Source: Agrobacterium larrymoorei
GTDB lineage: Bacteria; Pseudomonadota; Alphaproteobacteria; Rhizobiales; Rhizobiaceae
NCBI RefSeq assembly: GCF_030819275.1
Contig: NZ_JAUTBL010000001.1
Span: forward strand, 1,270,501 to 1,334,500
DNA length: 64,000 nt
Direction: 5' to 3'
How positions within the stretch are numbered: position 1 is the stretch's first letter; each line of letters opens with the position of its first letter. Made by a program: the position numbers and the translations under genes. This document shows positions 7,622 to 17,489 of this stretch, one piece after another. A model generated the notes under the pieces. It saw only the letters and a program-made list of their open reading frames with translations, was not told where the DNA came from and made no database searches.

Positions 7622-8828
7622 TGCTCTGCCTGCCTTACGTCAAAGCCTACAGGGTGATCTTTATAAGATTCTTTACATCGCTTCTCATATTGCCGACATG
7701 GTTGGCGTAACGTTAAGCGTGTTGTTGAGTGCCGACATTAAATCTAAGGGTGCGTTTCGCAAAAGGGCTTACCGGCTGATCGAATGCGGCGGTACACGCG
7801 GGGCCTGTCTCGCGAGAGTCGTATCGGTGCTTGGACTATCGCCAGATACGGGGAAGCCCCTTGCATTCGCTTGCCGAGTCAGTCCGCGCATTTGGCGCTG
7901 CCTCCACAATCGGCAGGGAATGCCCAGGTTTCGCGAAGACTATGGTGATAAGCAGGACAGTCACATAGCCGCGATATAGCGCGCCCGATGGTGCTCCATG
8001 CGCCTCGGAGTTGGGAGGAGCGAAACAAAAATCCCGTATTCTGTTGAAGCATGGATCACATCGATCCCGAGAGGTGGTCCGCAATCCCCCGCGAGTTAAG
8101 CAGCGGCATTAGAGCGAAATTTTCAGGAGCTTGATGAGAGAAGAAATTGTGATGAAGGAGCAGTTTCAGTCCACAATAAATCGTCCTTAAAGTGCTCCTG
8201 TGGAGTGACGGGCTTTCATCCTCTGCCTGCTTTCAAACGAATGCGATCTGCGCTTTTGAAAACTTAGACGCCTTCATCGAACTCTCCTCTTCCTCCTCTC
8301 AGGGATCAGATGTGAAAAATTCCAATTCCAACTGGCCTAATTTATGGGAGTACTCAATGGTCTTGGAGTGTTGAGAGACTGATGCCTTGTTTCGAAGGCA
8401 CGATGAGATGTCACTATGCGTATTCAAACACGCGCTCGAGCTCATCTGCCAGGAGGCATCGTGTGTAGAGGGGAGGTGACGTCACGCTTGGCCTCCAAAC
8501 AGCGGTACAGAGAGCGGCGCTAACCTCGGATGATTAATGAACTGGAAGAATTGCTGGTTTCGTTTGAGGCACTCACCAAGCCAACCGACGGCGCCAGCAT
8601 CCTGTGAGCTCGTGAGGTCGATGGGCGTGTGCAGTCTGAAGCTTCACATGTTTTTTGAGGGGACGTCGTTATCCTCAGAATAAGCGGCGCCGCGAAGGCC
8701 GTGATGAAATGCGCCTGTGCCCCTCCCTCCTGAGGAGTTGGATAAAATATGATTATAAAAATCTACTTTATTGGCAATGTCGAAAAACTGCCTTAAGAAG
8801 CGTGGAATGTTTTTGTCGAGTACGCTTC
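7622..8828. other. 1.2-kb stretch without a supported gene
   Basis: Only short frames occur here. At 8530-8604 a 25-codon frame (MINELEELLVSFEALTKP) reads like the start of a truncated protein, but it stops early and nothing continues it. An AT-rich segment at 8745-8775 directly before the sigma-factor gene is the likely promoter area. No inverted terminal repeats, tRNA or known regulatory motif was recognised. Confidence 0.4.
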
Positions 8829-9338
8829 ATGACGACCTCCGATGACACGATAATTAAGCTGTTTTTGAATGCTCAAGTCCGTATTAAACGCTATTTTTTC
8901 AACAAGACTCAGTCGCTACAGGACGCTGAGGATCTGGCGCAGGAGGCCTGGATCAAGTTTGCCAGAAACGAGGCCGTCTCGGCTCTCTACTTGGATGGAT
9001 ATCTTGGTGCCATCGTCCGCTCTCTCGCCATCGATCATGCTCGCAAGAAAAACCGACGATTGTCTCAGATTCAGATCGACGAGATACTGGACATACGGGA
9101 CCAGCAACCTGATGTTGAGCGCGAGTTGATTGATCGGGAGCAATTGAACCGGCTGCTGGAGATCATCGGACAACTCCCCGAACGTCAACGAGAGGCGTTC
9201 CGACGATCGAGGGTGGATGGCCAACGACACTCCGAGATCGCCGCAGCGCTTGGTGTATCAGTCAGAACCGTCGAGATGGATATTCGCAAGGCTCATGATT
9301 TCTGCCGCGAGACTTTGGCGCGCTTCAACCGGAAATAA
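8829..9338 (+). CDS. ECF sigma factor, FecI type
   Basis: A 169-residue sigma-70 family protein. Region 2 lies around residues 8-80 (AEDLAQEAWIKFARNE, IDHARKKNRR) and region 4 around 108-160 (LPERQREAFRRSRVDGQRHS, EIAAALGVSVRTVEMDIRKA). The start is ATG 8829 (MTTSDDTIIK), where the family homology begins; the frame is open further upstream. It stands first in a rightward series with a FecR-like gene and a TonB-dependent receptor, the standard cell-surface signalling arrangement. When the loaded receptor signals through the anti-sigma factor, this protein should direct RNA polymerase to the receptor promoter. Confidence 0.9.
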   Translation: MTTSDDTIIKLFLNAQVRIKRYFFNKTQSLQDAEDLAQEAWIKFARNEAVSALYLDGYLGAIVRSLAIDHARKKNRRLSQIQIDEILDIRDQQPDVERELIDREQLNRLLEIIGQLPERQREAFRRSRVDGQRHSEIAAALGVSVRTVEMDIRKAHDFCRETLARFNRK

Positions 9339-9415
9339 TTGCGGGCTTATGGTTCACCAGCGTTAAAAGGGATAAGAAGCGTCTGTTCGAAGCAGCAAAG
9401 CCGTTGGAGAACAAT

Positions 9416-10345
9416 GTGGACGAGCGGTCGGAGGCACTGAGGCAGCAAGCTTTGACGTGGATTACCCGTCTGAGCTCGGGAGAGGCAACACAGGAAGATG
9501 CGAAGGCCTTGGCTTCGTGGCGGCAGCGCAGTGCAGAGCACGAAGCCGCGTTCCGCGATCAAGCCAGGCTTTGGCGCGACATGGGACACGCGCTGGAGAT
9601 CGAGCGGGCGTCAAAGCCAGTATTCTCTCGCCGCGCCGTTATGACAGGCGCGGGCGTCGCAGCAAGTCTGGCGGGTGTTGGTTTCGCAGCATCCTCATTC
9701 GGTCTCCTACCGTCGATCTGGTCGCGTAGTCCGGACTATCTCACCTCGACCGGAGAGCAATTGACGGTGACATTGCCAGACAACTCGCGCGCTTTTCTGG
9801 ATGGGGGCACCAGCATGGCCTTAGATTTCGGCGGGGAGAAGAGGGGCGTCGAACTGATGTCTGGCGCAGCGGTTTTTGAGGTCGCCTCAGAGACTATGCG
9901 ACCGTTCACCGTCACCGCCGGACCCGGAAGGCTGGAGGCTGCCGAAGGATCATTTTCCGTCTCTCTCGATACAGATGACGTTTCGGTGCAGTGTCTGTCG
10001 AAAAGGGTTACGGTCCACTGTCTTGGAAGCCAGCTTCTGGCGGAGAGTCATGGCTTAACATATTCGCAGGATGGTCTTGGCTCCGTCTCCGACATCGATG
10101 TCGCGACAGCGGCAGCATGGCGTCGGGGGCTACTGGTGTTTGAGAATCGCGCATTGGAAGACATCGTTCTGGACATCAATCGCCATCGCCCAGGAAAAGT
10201 GGTTATCGCGCGCCCCAGATTGAAAACGCTTCGCATGTCCGGCGTTTTTCATCTCAACCGACCGGACGAGATTCTAGCGCAACTGACGCAGACACTGCAT
10301 GTCGAAAGCTTTCATCTCATGGGCGGCGTCGTAATCCTGATATAA
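9416..10345 (+). CDS. FecR-family anti-sigma factor / signal transducer
   Basis: About 309 residues. The N-terminal cytoplasmic DUF4880 domain (RSEALRQQALTWITRLSSGE, ASWRQRSAEHEAAF) would bind the sigma factor. A hydrophobic segment (TGAGVAASLAGVGFAASSFG) after SRRAV crosses the membrane. The periplasmic FecR domain follows (EQLTVTLPDNSRAFLDGGTS, GVELMSGAAVFEVA), then the C-terminal STN-contacting part (FENRALEDIVLDINRHRPGK, VSGVFHLN-like). GTG 9416 is chosen because GGAGA lies five bases before it; an in-frame TTG at 9404 has no ribosome site. It follows the sigma gene by 77 bases and precedes the receptor, and should relay the receptor signal across the inner membrane. Confidence 0.88.
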   Translation: MDERSEALRQQALTWITRLSSGEATQEDAKALASWRQRSAEHEAAFRDQARLWRDMGHALEIERASKPVFSRRAVMTGAGVAASLAGVGFAASSFGLLPSIWSRSPDYLTSTGEQLTVTLPDNSRAFLDGGTSMALDFGGEKRGVELMSGAAVFEVASETMRPFTVTAGPGRLEAAEGSFSVSLDTDDVSVQCLSKRVTVHCLGSQLLAESHGLTYSQDGLGSVSDIDVATAAAWRRGLLVFENRALEDIVLDINRHRPGKVVIARPRLKTLRMSGVFHLNRPDEILAQLTQTLHVESFHLMGGVVILI

Positions 10346-10390
10346 AAAATCAACAAATTTTTCGGGTTTTTACGCCGGCATCGTTTTCCT

Positions 10391-10428
10391 CATTGAGGGG
10401 TACATAAGTCTGTACCCATTCTTCAATG
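10391..10428 (+). promoter_or_regulatory. nested inverted repeat before the TonB receptor start
   Basis: GGGTACA (10398-10404) and TGTACCC (10411-10417) form a perfect 7-bp stem with a 6-base loop. An outer pair, CATTGA (10391-10396) and TCAATG (10423-10428), can extend it. The outer right arm touches the GGGGA ribosome site of the receptor gene. It may be an operator or an mRNA hairpin affecting translation; the sequence alone cannot decide. Confidence 0.5.
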
Positions 10429-10437
10429 GGGATTGGA

Positions 10438-13116
10438 ATGCATCATCTTTCAAGGGACGCAAGAGCCGGACGGTCTGTCGGGAGAGCAGGGTTCGGTGCT
10501 CTTTTTCTAATGGCGAGCGTATCTTGGACTGCCCTTTTACTGCAGCCTGAAAGACTGGAGGCGCAGCAAGCTGTCATAGCCTACGATATTCCGGCTGGAC
10601 CGCTGGATAGGGCGTTGACGCGCTTTGGCTCGATCAGCGGGCTTCAGCTCCTATATCAAAGCAATGTCACAAACGGCAGAACGACTGGCGGCGTCAAAGG
10701 CAGTCTCGATGCCAGAGCAGCACTCGCGCGCATCATGGCTGATACAGGCGTCGACTATCGCTTCACTGCGGCGAACCGAGTTGAGATAGGCAGCGGGCAG
10801 TCGGACGCCTCCGATACCAGCGTCGCAGGAGCTACCGTTCTCAGACCGATTGTCATCAGCGGAAAGTCAGACCGATTATCGGGTAGGGAGGCCCCTTATT
10901 ACACCGATGCGCCGACAAGCTATATCGGTCAGGACGATATCGAACATTTCCGTGGATCGAGCCCCGCCGACATCTTCAGAGGAACGCCAGGCGTCTCTTC
11001 GGGCGAGGCACGAAATGGCGCAGGCTCTGTCGATGTGAATATCCGCGGGATGCAGGGAATGGGTCGCGTCGCCGTTACCGTTGATGGCGCTGAAAACAGC
11101 CTGCAGATTTATCAGGGGTATCAGGGCATATCGAACCGGACCTATGTCGATCCAGACCTGCTTGCCGGCGTAGACATCACGAAAGGCTCGGATGTGTCGT
11201 CTGGTGGCATCGCTGGTACCGTTGCTATGCGGACGCTGAGCGTGGAGGACGTGATAGAGGATGGAGAACGCTTCGGCGTCAGACTGAAAGGAGGTTTCGG
11301 TACCAATACGACCAGCCCTCAGGACGGGGCGTTGGGGGGATATAGCATTCGCAATCGTGGTGGTGGAACAGCTTTGGTTACGGCCTCTCCAGACGGCTTA
11401 GATCGCTCGCCGTTTCTGCAGCCTACCGATGGTTCGGGCAGCGTCGTCGCGGCAATGCGCGATGAAACTTTCGATTTCCTCGCAGGGTATGCCTATCGTA
11501 AACGTGGAAACTATTACGCGGGCTCGCATGGAGATAGCGCCAATCCTGAAAGTATTGGGCCGCAACCATTTTGTTACTCTTCTGGGCTTTGCATTCCGTC
11601 TCTGGATTACAAGGACTATGTTATCAACACGGGTTTGAGTAGTTATCGCGCAGGCGAAGAGGTTCTCAATTCGCAGTTGGAAACGAAATCCTTTCTTGCA
11701 AAGGGGACCATACGCTTTGGCGAAGGGCAAAGTTTGCAAGCTGGATACACCGGGTTCAGGAGCGAAGCAGGGGACCGTCTTGCGTCCCGGTTCGCCGGCA
11801 CTACCGCTCAGGCACAGCAACAAGCCCTGACATCGGGCGCGAAGGTTGATACCGGTACTCTGAAATATCGGTTAAATCCCGAAGATAACGATCTGATCGA
11901 CCTCCATGCCAGCCTGTATCTCACGCGGCTTGAACAACGCAATCCCATACGGACTGCGTTTGGTACTCCTCCTTCCGACCGTAGTGGGTCAGATACGACA
12001 ATGTGGGGCGCAGCAGTTGATAATACCTCAACTTTTGCGACGGATGCGGGTTCTCTTGATGCGACGTATGGCCTTTCCTACAAAAGCGAGGACACTGTTC
12101 CTGGTCCAATGACAAAGGAGCTTGAAACTTGGCTGGATTATCGTGACGGCGAACGTGAGGAAGCGGCGGCTTATGCCAAGGCTGATTGGAAACCATCGGA
12201 CTGGCTCAGTTTGAATGGCGGGCTTCGTTATACCCATTTCCGGTCCAAGGATCGCAACAAGCCTTTGTGGGAAAGGGGATACAATTACACCAACGAGCGA
12301 AACGAAGGTGGCTTTAGCCCGACCGTGGGCGCAACCTTGGAGCCTTGGGACGGCACACAGTTCTACGTCAAATATTCGAATGCGCTGCGCATGCCGAGCC
12401 TGTTCGAGTCCGTGTCCGCTTTCACGATGGAGGTCAATCCTAATCTAAAGCCGGAGCGTTCGAGCAACTGGGAATTGGGGACGAACTTTGTTCAGGAAGG
12501 GATCTTCGCTCATGATGACACGGCAATGCTGAAGTTGGGGTTCTTTGACTGGAACGTAAAGAATTACATTTCCCGAGAGTGGTATACGGCCCCTGACAAC
12601 GTCAGCACCATGCGCATTCACAATATAGACAGCGCGCATTTTCAAGGACTGGAACTTTCCAGTCGGTACGAACGCGGCGGCTTTGCCGCCAACCTTACGG
12701 CCAATTATTACCTTGATGTCGAGTTTTGCCGAACAGCGTCGACTTGCTCGAATAAGTCACTCTATGCAGATTATGCAACCAATCAGGTGCCGCCGGAATA
12801 TTCTCTAGGCCTGACGCTGACACAACAGCTTTTTGAGGAGCGCTTGACCCTTGGTACCCGAGTTTCTCATGTGGGGCCACGGGCTATTGGACATGGCGAT
12901 GTGACGGCCCAAGGGGCGTCGCAGTTCATCTCGCTCGTAAACTGGAAGCCTTATACGTTAGTGGATGTATTCGCCGATTACAAAATCAACGATAACTTCA
13001 CTGCGACGTTCCGTATAGAGAATCTGACGGACCGCTACTATGTCGATCCGTTGAGTCTGGTCACAATGCCTGGGCCGGGGCGGACATTCTACGCCTCGCT
13101 GACGGCAAAATTCTAA
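10438..13116 (+). CDS. TonB-dependent outer-membrane receptor with signalling domain (HasR/heme-receptor type)
   Basis: About 892 residues. A signal peptide (FGALFLMASVSWTALLL...) is followed by a secretin/STN signalling domain at about 45-110 (IPAGPLDRALTRFGSISGLQ). The plug domain runs from about 150 to 280 (SPADIFRGTPGVSSGEARNG, NIRGMQGMGRVAVTVDGAEN, YVDPDLLAGVDITKGSDVSS) and a long beta-barrel ends in the terminal FYASLTAKF. The barrel has NPNLKPERSSNWELG next to NALRMPSLFE, like the FRAP/NPNL boxes of heme and hemoglobin receptors. The STN domain fits control by the adjacent FecI/FecR pair. ATG 10438 has GGGGA five bases upstream; an in-frame ATG at 10426 lacks one. Heme or hemoprotein is the likeliest ligand, but a siderophore cannot be excluded. 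Confidence 0.88.
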   Translation: MHHLSRDARAGRSVGRAGFGALFLMASVSWTALLLQPERLEAQQAVIAYDIPAGPLDRALTRFGSISGLQLLYQSNVTNGRTTGGVKGSLDARAALARIMADTGVDYRFTAANRVEIGSGQSDASDTSVAGATVLRPIVISGKSDRLSGREAPYYTDAPTSYIGQDDIEHFRGSSPADIFRGTPGVSSGEARNGAGSVDVNIRGMQGMGRVAVTVDGAENSLQIYQGYQGISNRTYVDPDLLAGVDITKGSDVSSGGIAGTVAMRTLSVEDVIEDGERFGVRLKGGFGTNTTSPQDGALGGYSIRNRGGGTALVTASPDGLDRSPFLQPTDGSGSVVAAMRDETFDFLAGYAYRKRGNYYAGSHGDSANPESIGPQPFCYSSGLCIPSLDYKDYVINTGLSSYRAGEEVLNSQLETKSFLAKGTIRFGEGQSLQAGYTGFRSEAGDRLASRFAGTTAQAQQQALTSGAKVDTGTLKYRLNPEDNDLIDLHASLYLTRLEQRNPIRTAFGTPPSDRSGSDTTMWGAAVDNTSTFATDAGSLDATYGLSYKSEDTVPGPMTKELETWLDYRDGEREEAAAYAKADWKPSDWLSLNGGLRYTHFRSKDRNKPLWERGYNYTNERNEGGFSPTVGATLEPWDGTQFYVKYSNALRMPSLFESVSAFTMEVNPNLKPERSSNWELGTNFVQEGIFAHDDTAMLKLGFFDWNVKNYISREWYTAPDNVSTMRIHNIDSAHFQGLELSSRYERGGFAANLTANYYLDVEFCRTASTCSNKSLYADYATNQVPPEYSLGLTLTQQLFEERLTLGTRVSHVGPRAIGHGDVTAQGASQFISLVNWKPYTLVDVFADYKINDNFTATFRIENLTDRYYVDPLSLVTMPGPGRTFYASLTAKF

Positions 13117-13424
13117 ACAGTGACATTGTGGTTTTAGGGGTGGTCTTTGCGGAATGCGATGCGCGTTTGTAACAAGCAGCGTCGGTGTGTGGCTTGGACC
13201 TTACTATATCACTCCATCTTGCGATTAGAGCGCTCCCCCTGAGGGCAGGGGCGGCGCTTCGCAAGTCCATTCGCCAGTTGAAAACCGACTCTTCGACAGG
13301 AACTTTCTCGGATGTGCCGCCACTTAGATGTTTAGTTCCGGGCCTCTTTGGATGGCGACCTGATCAAACTATTGCCGATATCGGCTGTTTCCATTCTTTC
13401 TAGGTTTCGACGGCAAGGAGGTTC

Positions 13425-13842
13425 ATGATGAGCGATCTTTTCTGGCTTTCAGATGAGGCCTGATGGGCGATCGAGCCGCATCTTCAAGAACCAGCCCGGA
13501 GCTCGGCGCGGCGATGATCGGCGCATCTCCGGCATTCTCCATGTGCTGAAGGTCGGCTGCCGTTCGCTATGTGCCGGCCGAATACGATCCCGCGAAGATA
13601 GCCTACAACCGTATCACCGCTGGGCACGCCGCCGTATCTGGCACCGCATTTTCGAGAAGATGGCTGCCAACGGCCCTCTCCCACAGGAACTGTCCATCGA
13701 TAGGACGCACATCAAGGCGCATCGTTCAGCGCAAGGCTCAAAAACTGGAGGTGTACCGCCACGAGATACGACCGCTCTGCAACGAATTATCTCGCAGCCG
13801 TGGCTCTCGTTTCAGCCGTCATCCCATGGATCCCCATCCTAG
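13425..13842 (+). pseudogene. IS5-family transposase remnant
   Basis: After AGGAGG, the ATG pair at 13425/13428 starts MSDLFWLSDEA, then a TGA replaces the usual Trp codon before AIEPHL. Later parts appear in different frames: ISGILHVLKVGCR, then RRIWHRIFEKMAANGPLPQE and LSIDRTHIKAHRSAQGS, and finally RYDRSATNYLAAVALVSAVI, the C-terminal end of IS5 transposases. The catalytic middle is deleted. The 300 bases before it (13117-13424) hold no gene; a CCCCTG/CAGGGG hairpin at 13236-13251 is the only structure seen there. The element closes directly against the S41 peptidase relic. Confidence 0.75.
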
Positions 13843-15065
13843 TCGTCCAGATTCTTTAGAATGCGTGCATAGAATGCGCCTTCTGCGTTCCCAGTGGTGG
13901 ATCTTTCGACCCATTCTCGATCCAGATTCAGTTTTCCCGTCGGAACCAAGTGTTTGGCAATCTCGGTTGGTGTCGTTTCGTTGCTCGTTCCACTCTCCCA
14001 GTCGTGAAAGGCTTTTGAGTATCGAACCACAGCACCGCTGGTCGGTAGATCGAGCGAGCCTCCCTCGGCAAAAAACATGAAGCCGTCGCCCATTTCTTCC
14101 CCGATGAGTTTGAGCCTAATTCCCAACCGATGTTTGAGGGTGGCGACAAATACGATCGCTGCGGAAAACGTGAACTTGTCAACTAGCACAGCAACCTGCC
14201 TGCTTTTATTTCCACAGATGGCGTCGATCAGGGGGAGCGTATGGAGGAAGTCGCCACCATTGTTTCCGCGAACGTCAATGAGGAGCTTCCTTGCCGAGCA
14301 GGTCCTCCCATGCCCCGCCGCACGAGAGGTGGCCTCTGGCAGCGCCCGCCCACTTGGATCGTAGAAACTTGGCAATAGGATTGAAAGGCCGAGCTCCTTC
14401 AAGTCTTTGATCTCTGCAAACCTCTCTGATTTCCAGGTCGGATCGGCCTTGCCATGTTCGTTTCTCGGATAGAGTAGGGACGCCGGAACCGTATTTCCGT
14501 TCTCCACCTTCAAATTGGTCAGCCGCCCGTTCTCCTCTTGTAAGAGATAGTCCGTACTATTCCCTTTTTAAGAAAAGCCGAGGTGAGCTAAAGCATAAGG
14601 CCATGCGAAAAGTATAGGTCCGAATGACCCGTTTCCTCTGGTACGTTCCCGCCAGGAACGTTTCGGCGGCGGCTTCAACCTCGCCCACTGGTGCGCCGTT
14701 GACCGCGATAAGCTCGCCTCTTGCCATTGGTTCCAGTGCCGTGTGCGCAACCGCACCACCGTGCCAATGCTGACAAACCTCAACGGGAGCACTGAGATGC
14801 AATCGTTCGGCATCAGACGCGTATGTCCGTTGTTTGGAAGTGCGAGCAGGCGCATCGCGGAAAGTAGAAAGGCCTCCTTGGAGCCCTCCAAGGCAAATCG
14901 GCGCGCGTCTTGACTGTAGCTGTCTATCATCGCCTGCTCGATCCGCCGGAAGCTCGGATCACTTGACAGAACAGTACCCAGAATTTTCTCAAGGTCTTGC
15001 ATGAGAGACATAACTGACGGTACCCATAATTGTACGCCGATGTCCAGAGTGGACTGGGGCTTCAC
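13839..15065 (-). pseudogene. S41-family peptidase, multiply frameshifted
   Basis: Reading leftward from ATG 15065, the frame gives an S41-like N-terminal region (FRRIEQAMIDSYSQDARRFA, NNGHTRLMPND, LPLRFVSIGTVVRLR). It continues in another frame (ALEPMARGELIAVNGAPVGE) and returns to the first (GPILFAWPYALAHLGF), so two near-compensating shifts are present. The catalytic core follows in a third arrangement from 14513: LLIDVRGNNGGD and FTFSAAIVFVATLKH, where the serine of FSAA is the usual nucleophile position. The gene cannot make one intact product. It is divergent from a second S41 gene about 80 bases away, and its 3' end abuts the IS5 relic. Confidence 0.75.
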
Positions 15066-15146
15066 GTTGTAGCAACACCGATCGTTGACATGCGGGTCGA
15101 TCTAGGCACGTCATCTGCCATATCGCCCATTGAGCTGAGGCTGGAA

Positions 15147-16309
15147 ATGGCAACGCAAGATATTGATCGATCAGAAGCTCACAGGACGTTGTCCACATCG
15201 CGCCGCGGTGAGATCGTCGCTCGCATCTATGAGGCGATCCGGTCTAGCTTCGCGCACTGGGAGGCACTGTCCAATTTCGACTTTGAGGCTGAGTTCAAGG
15301 CTTATCTCGAAGAGGCTTTCGAGGCGCCCGATCGCGTCGGTTTCGATCTGGCCACGATGCGGTTTATTGCGAAGCTGAGGAACGGGCATACCGTATTTTC
15401 CGATGAATGGCTCTGGCAGGAGCATGGTGCGCCTATAGGGTTGGACGTAACGCATAATGAGGCTGGATGGCGCGTTACCAAATCAGCTTACGATGATATT
15501 GCGCTTGGAACTCGAATTGTCAGGATCGACGACCGGCCAATAGATGAGGTGGCCTCGACGCTTTTGGCGTTCGTGCCAGGGTCTAGCACTCGTGAGCAAC
15601 GGACCCGGCTTTTCTCGAAGCCGTTCTTGTTTCCACCTTCCTTCGAGATCGTGATGGAAGACGGCTCGAAGAAAACAATCGACCGTGGAAGGGAGCTACC
15701 CGGGGGCGGTACCGCAACGACCGGTCGCTGGCTGGAGAACGGCGAGAGATACCTCTTGACCATACCAAGCTTTGCTCAACCTCACTTCGAAACTGACGCT
15801 ATCGAACTTCTGCAGTCGCTCAGCAGCACCGTTCGTCTGGTGATCGACGTTCGCGGCAACTCCGGCGGCAACACACCCGACAAACTCGTCGCCGCACTCA
15901 TGCCTGATCGATATCGATTCTGGAGATATGTTACACCCGTCACGAACGCCCTTGTACGCGCTCAAGGGGCGCCGGCTTCCTTGCTTGTCTTCGAAGCAGA
16001 ATGGATAGAGCCTATCGAGGAAGCATCAAAGGACCGCTGACAATCCTCATCGATAGACGCACCTTCTCAGCTGCTGAGGATTTTGTCGTGCCTTTCAAAG
16101 ACAACAAACGTGCCGAGATCGTGGGTGAGACAACGGGAGGAAGCAGCGGACAACCTTACCTATGCGACTTGGGCGACGGGATGCGGTTGTGGGTCAGCAC
16201 CAAGAGGCAGATGTTTCCAAATGGCGCGCGATTCGAAGGTTTGGGGATTGAGCCTGACATTTACAAAAACTGGCAGATGGGCGCCGATATCAGGACGCTG
16301 CCTATTTAG
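15147..16309 (+). pseudogene. S41-family peptidase with one frameshift
   Basis: The start is ATG 15147 (MATQDIDRSE) with GAGG six bases upstream. The first frame carries EIVARIYEAIRSSFAHWEAL, KLRNGHTVFSDEWLW, a PDZ-like section (GTRIVRIDDRPIDEVASTLL) and LVIDVRGNSGGNTPDKLV, and stops at 16038-16040. The second frame continues GPLTILIDRRTFSAAEDFVV (catalytic Ser in FSAA), EIVGETTGGSSGQPY and FEGLGIEPD. Adding one G at 16031-16032 would give one protein of about 387 residues. This is either a real inactivating deletion or a base-calling error. S41 enzymes cleave peptides with a Ser-Lys dyad; no signal peptide is visible here. Confidence 0.75.
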
Positions 16310-16553
16310 CCTCTCAATTCCATAGATACCCAGACTTCGAGCCCGAGGGTTCCGATCCGGAACGGCCCGCGAAGTTATATTTGGCTGGTCTGGCCACAGA
16401 AGGATCTCTGGTGCAAACTAGTACAGGTCCAGCAAGATTTTGGCCTAAAAGGCGAGTCAGTTCATTTCAGAGAATTCATCAGATGCATCTCCGGCTTGCG
16501 AGGTCGGACCCAGCATGTCATCTTCCCCTGTCAGCAGGTTGGGAGATAGGTCC

Positions 16554-17486
16554 ATGGAAATGAAATGGTTGGAGGATTTCCTTTCTCTCTGCCATTACAA
16601 GAGTTTCACGCAGGCTGCCAATGACCGCAATATCACACAGTCGGCGCTCAGTCGGCGTATCCAGCAGCTGGAGCAATGGGCCGGCCTTCCGCTGGTCGAT
16701 CGCTCCACCTATCCGGTACACCTCACGCCTGCCGGCGAGAGCTTCCTGCCGCGCGCTAGGAAAGCGGTCGACGCCATTTCGGCGTTGCGCGAGGAAACGC
16801 TGCAGCGCCATTCAGCACCTGACGAGATCTTGTCCTTCGCTACCATGAGTACTCTGGTGTTGACTTTCTTTCCCCTCTGGATGGAAAGGGTGGAAGCGTC
16901 CGGTGAGCCATTCCGTACGCGCTTCTCGGAAGCCTATTCGTCTTTCGCCACCAATGTTTCCAAGCTCTTGCGCAGCGAATGCGATTTCCTGCTCACCTAT
17001 GCTCACGATTGTGTTCCGGCGATCCGTGAACTCGTCGACTACCCCTATCTGACGCTCGGGTCCGAACGGGTGATTGCCGTTTCCGCTGGGGACGGTGAGG
17101 GCAAACCGATCCACAAGCTCGCGCTCGATGGCGCGCCGGTGAATTACCTCGGTTATCGCGACAGTTCCTTCTTCGCCCAGGCGCTGCCTCAGGCGATTTT
17201 CGATCGAGCGTCCTTCCAGCTCAACACCGTTTATGAGAACGGAATGTCTGCCGCACTAAAGGCCATGGCAGTTGCCGGACACGGCGTCGCGTGGGTTCCC
17301 GAGAGCCTAGCGGTGGCCGAGATGAAGAATGGGCAGCTGGTTAGGGCGGCAGATCCCACGTTCGACATGATCGTAGAAATCCGCCTTTACCGCTCCTTTC
17401 GCCTGCGATGCAAAAGCGCCGGCCGGTTCTGGAAGCGCGCCGAGGAGGTCGGCACGCTCACGGACCGCGTCGCTCTTTCTGCTTGA
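16554..17486 (+). CDS. LysR-family transcriptional regulator
   Basis: A 310-residue LysR protein. The HTH domain is at residues 1-60 (WLEDFLSLCHYKSFTQAAND, ITQSALSRRIQQLEQWAGLP, LVDRSTYPVHLTPAGESFLP) and a periplasmic-binding-like effector domain at about 90-300. ATG 16554 (MEMKWLEDF) is used because GGGAG lies upstream and the family homology starts there; a longer frame starts at 16515. Its stop is only three bases from the stop of the convergent MmgE/PrpD gene. It is the nearest regulator to the 12-kb peptide-utilisation operon, though it faces its far end rather than its promoter, so control of that operon is only plausible. Confidence 0.88.
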   Translation: MEMKWLEDFLSLCHYKSFTQAANDRNITQSALSRRIQQLEQWAGLPLVDRSTYPVHLTPAGESFLPRARKAVDAISALREETLQRHSAPDEILSFATMSTLVLTFFPLWMERVEASGEPFRTRFSEAYSSFATNVSKLLRSECDFLLTYAHDCVPAIRELVDYPYLTLGSERVIAVSAGDGEGKPIHKLALDGAPVNYLGYRDSSFFAQALPQAIFDRASFQLNTVYENGMSAALKAMAVAGHGVAWVPESLAVAEMKNGQLVRAADPTFDMIVEIRLYRSFRLRCKSAGRFWKRAEEVGTLTDRVALSA

Positions 17487-17489
17487 TCT

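Noticed and set aside
8530..8604. 25-codon frame beginning MINELEELLVSFEALTKP
   Set aside because: It might be the start of a lost gene, but it is short and no continuation in any frame was convincing.
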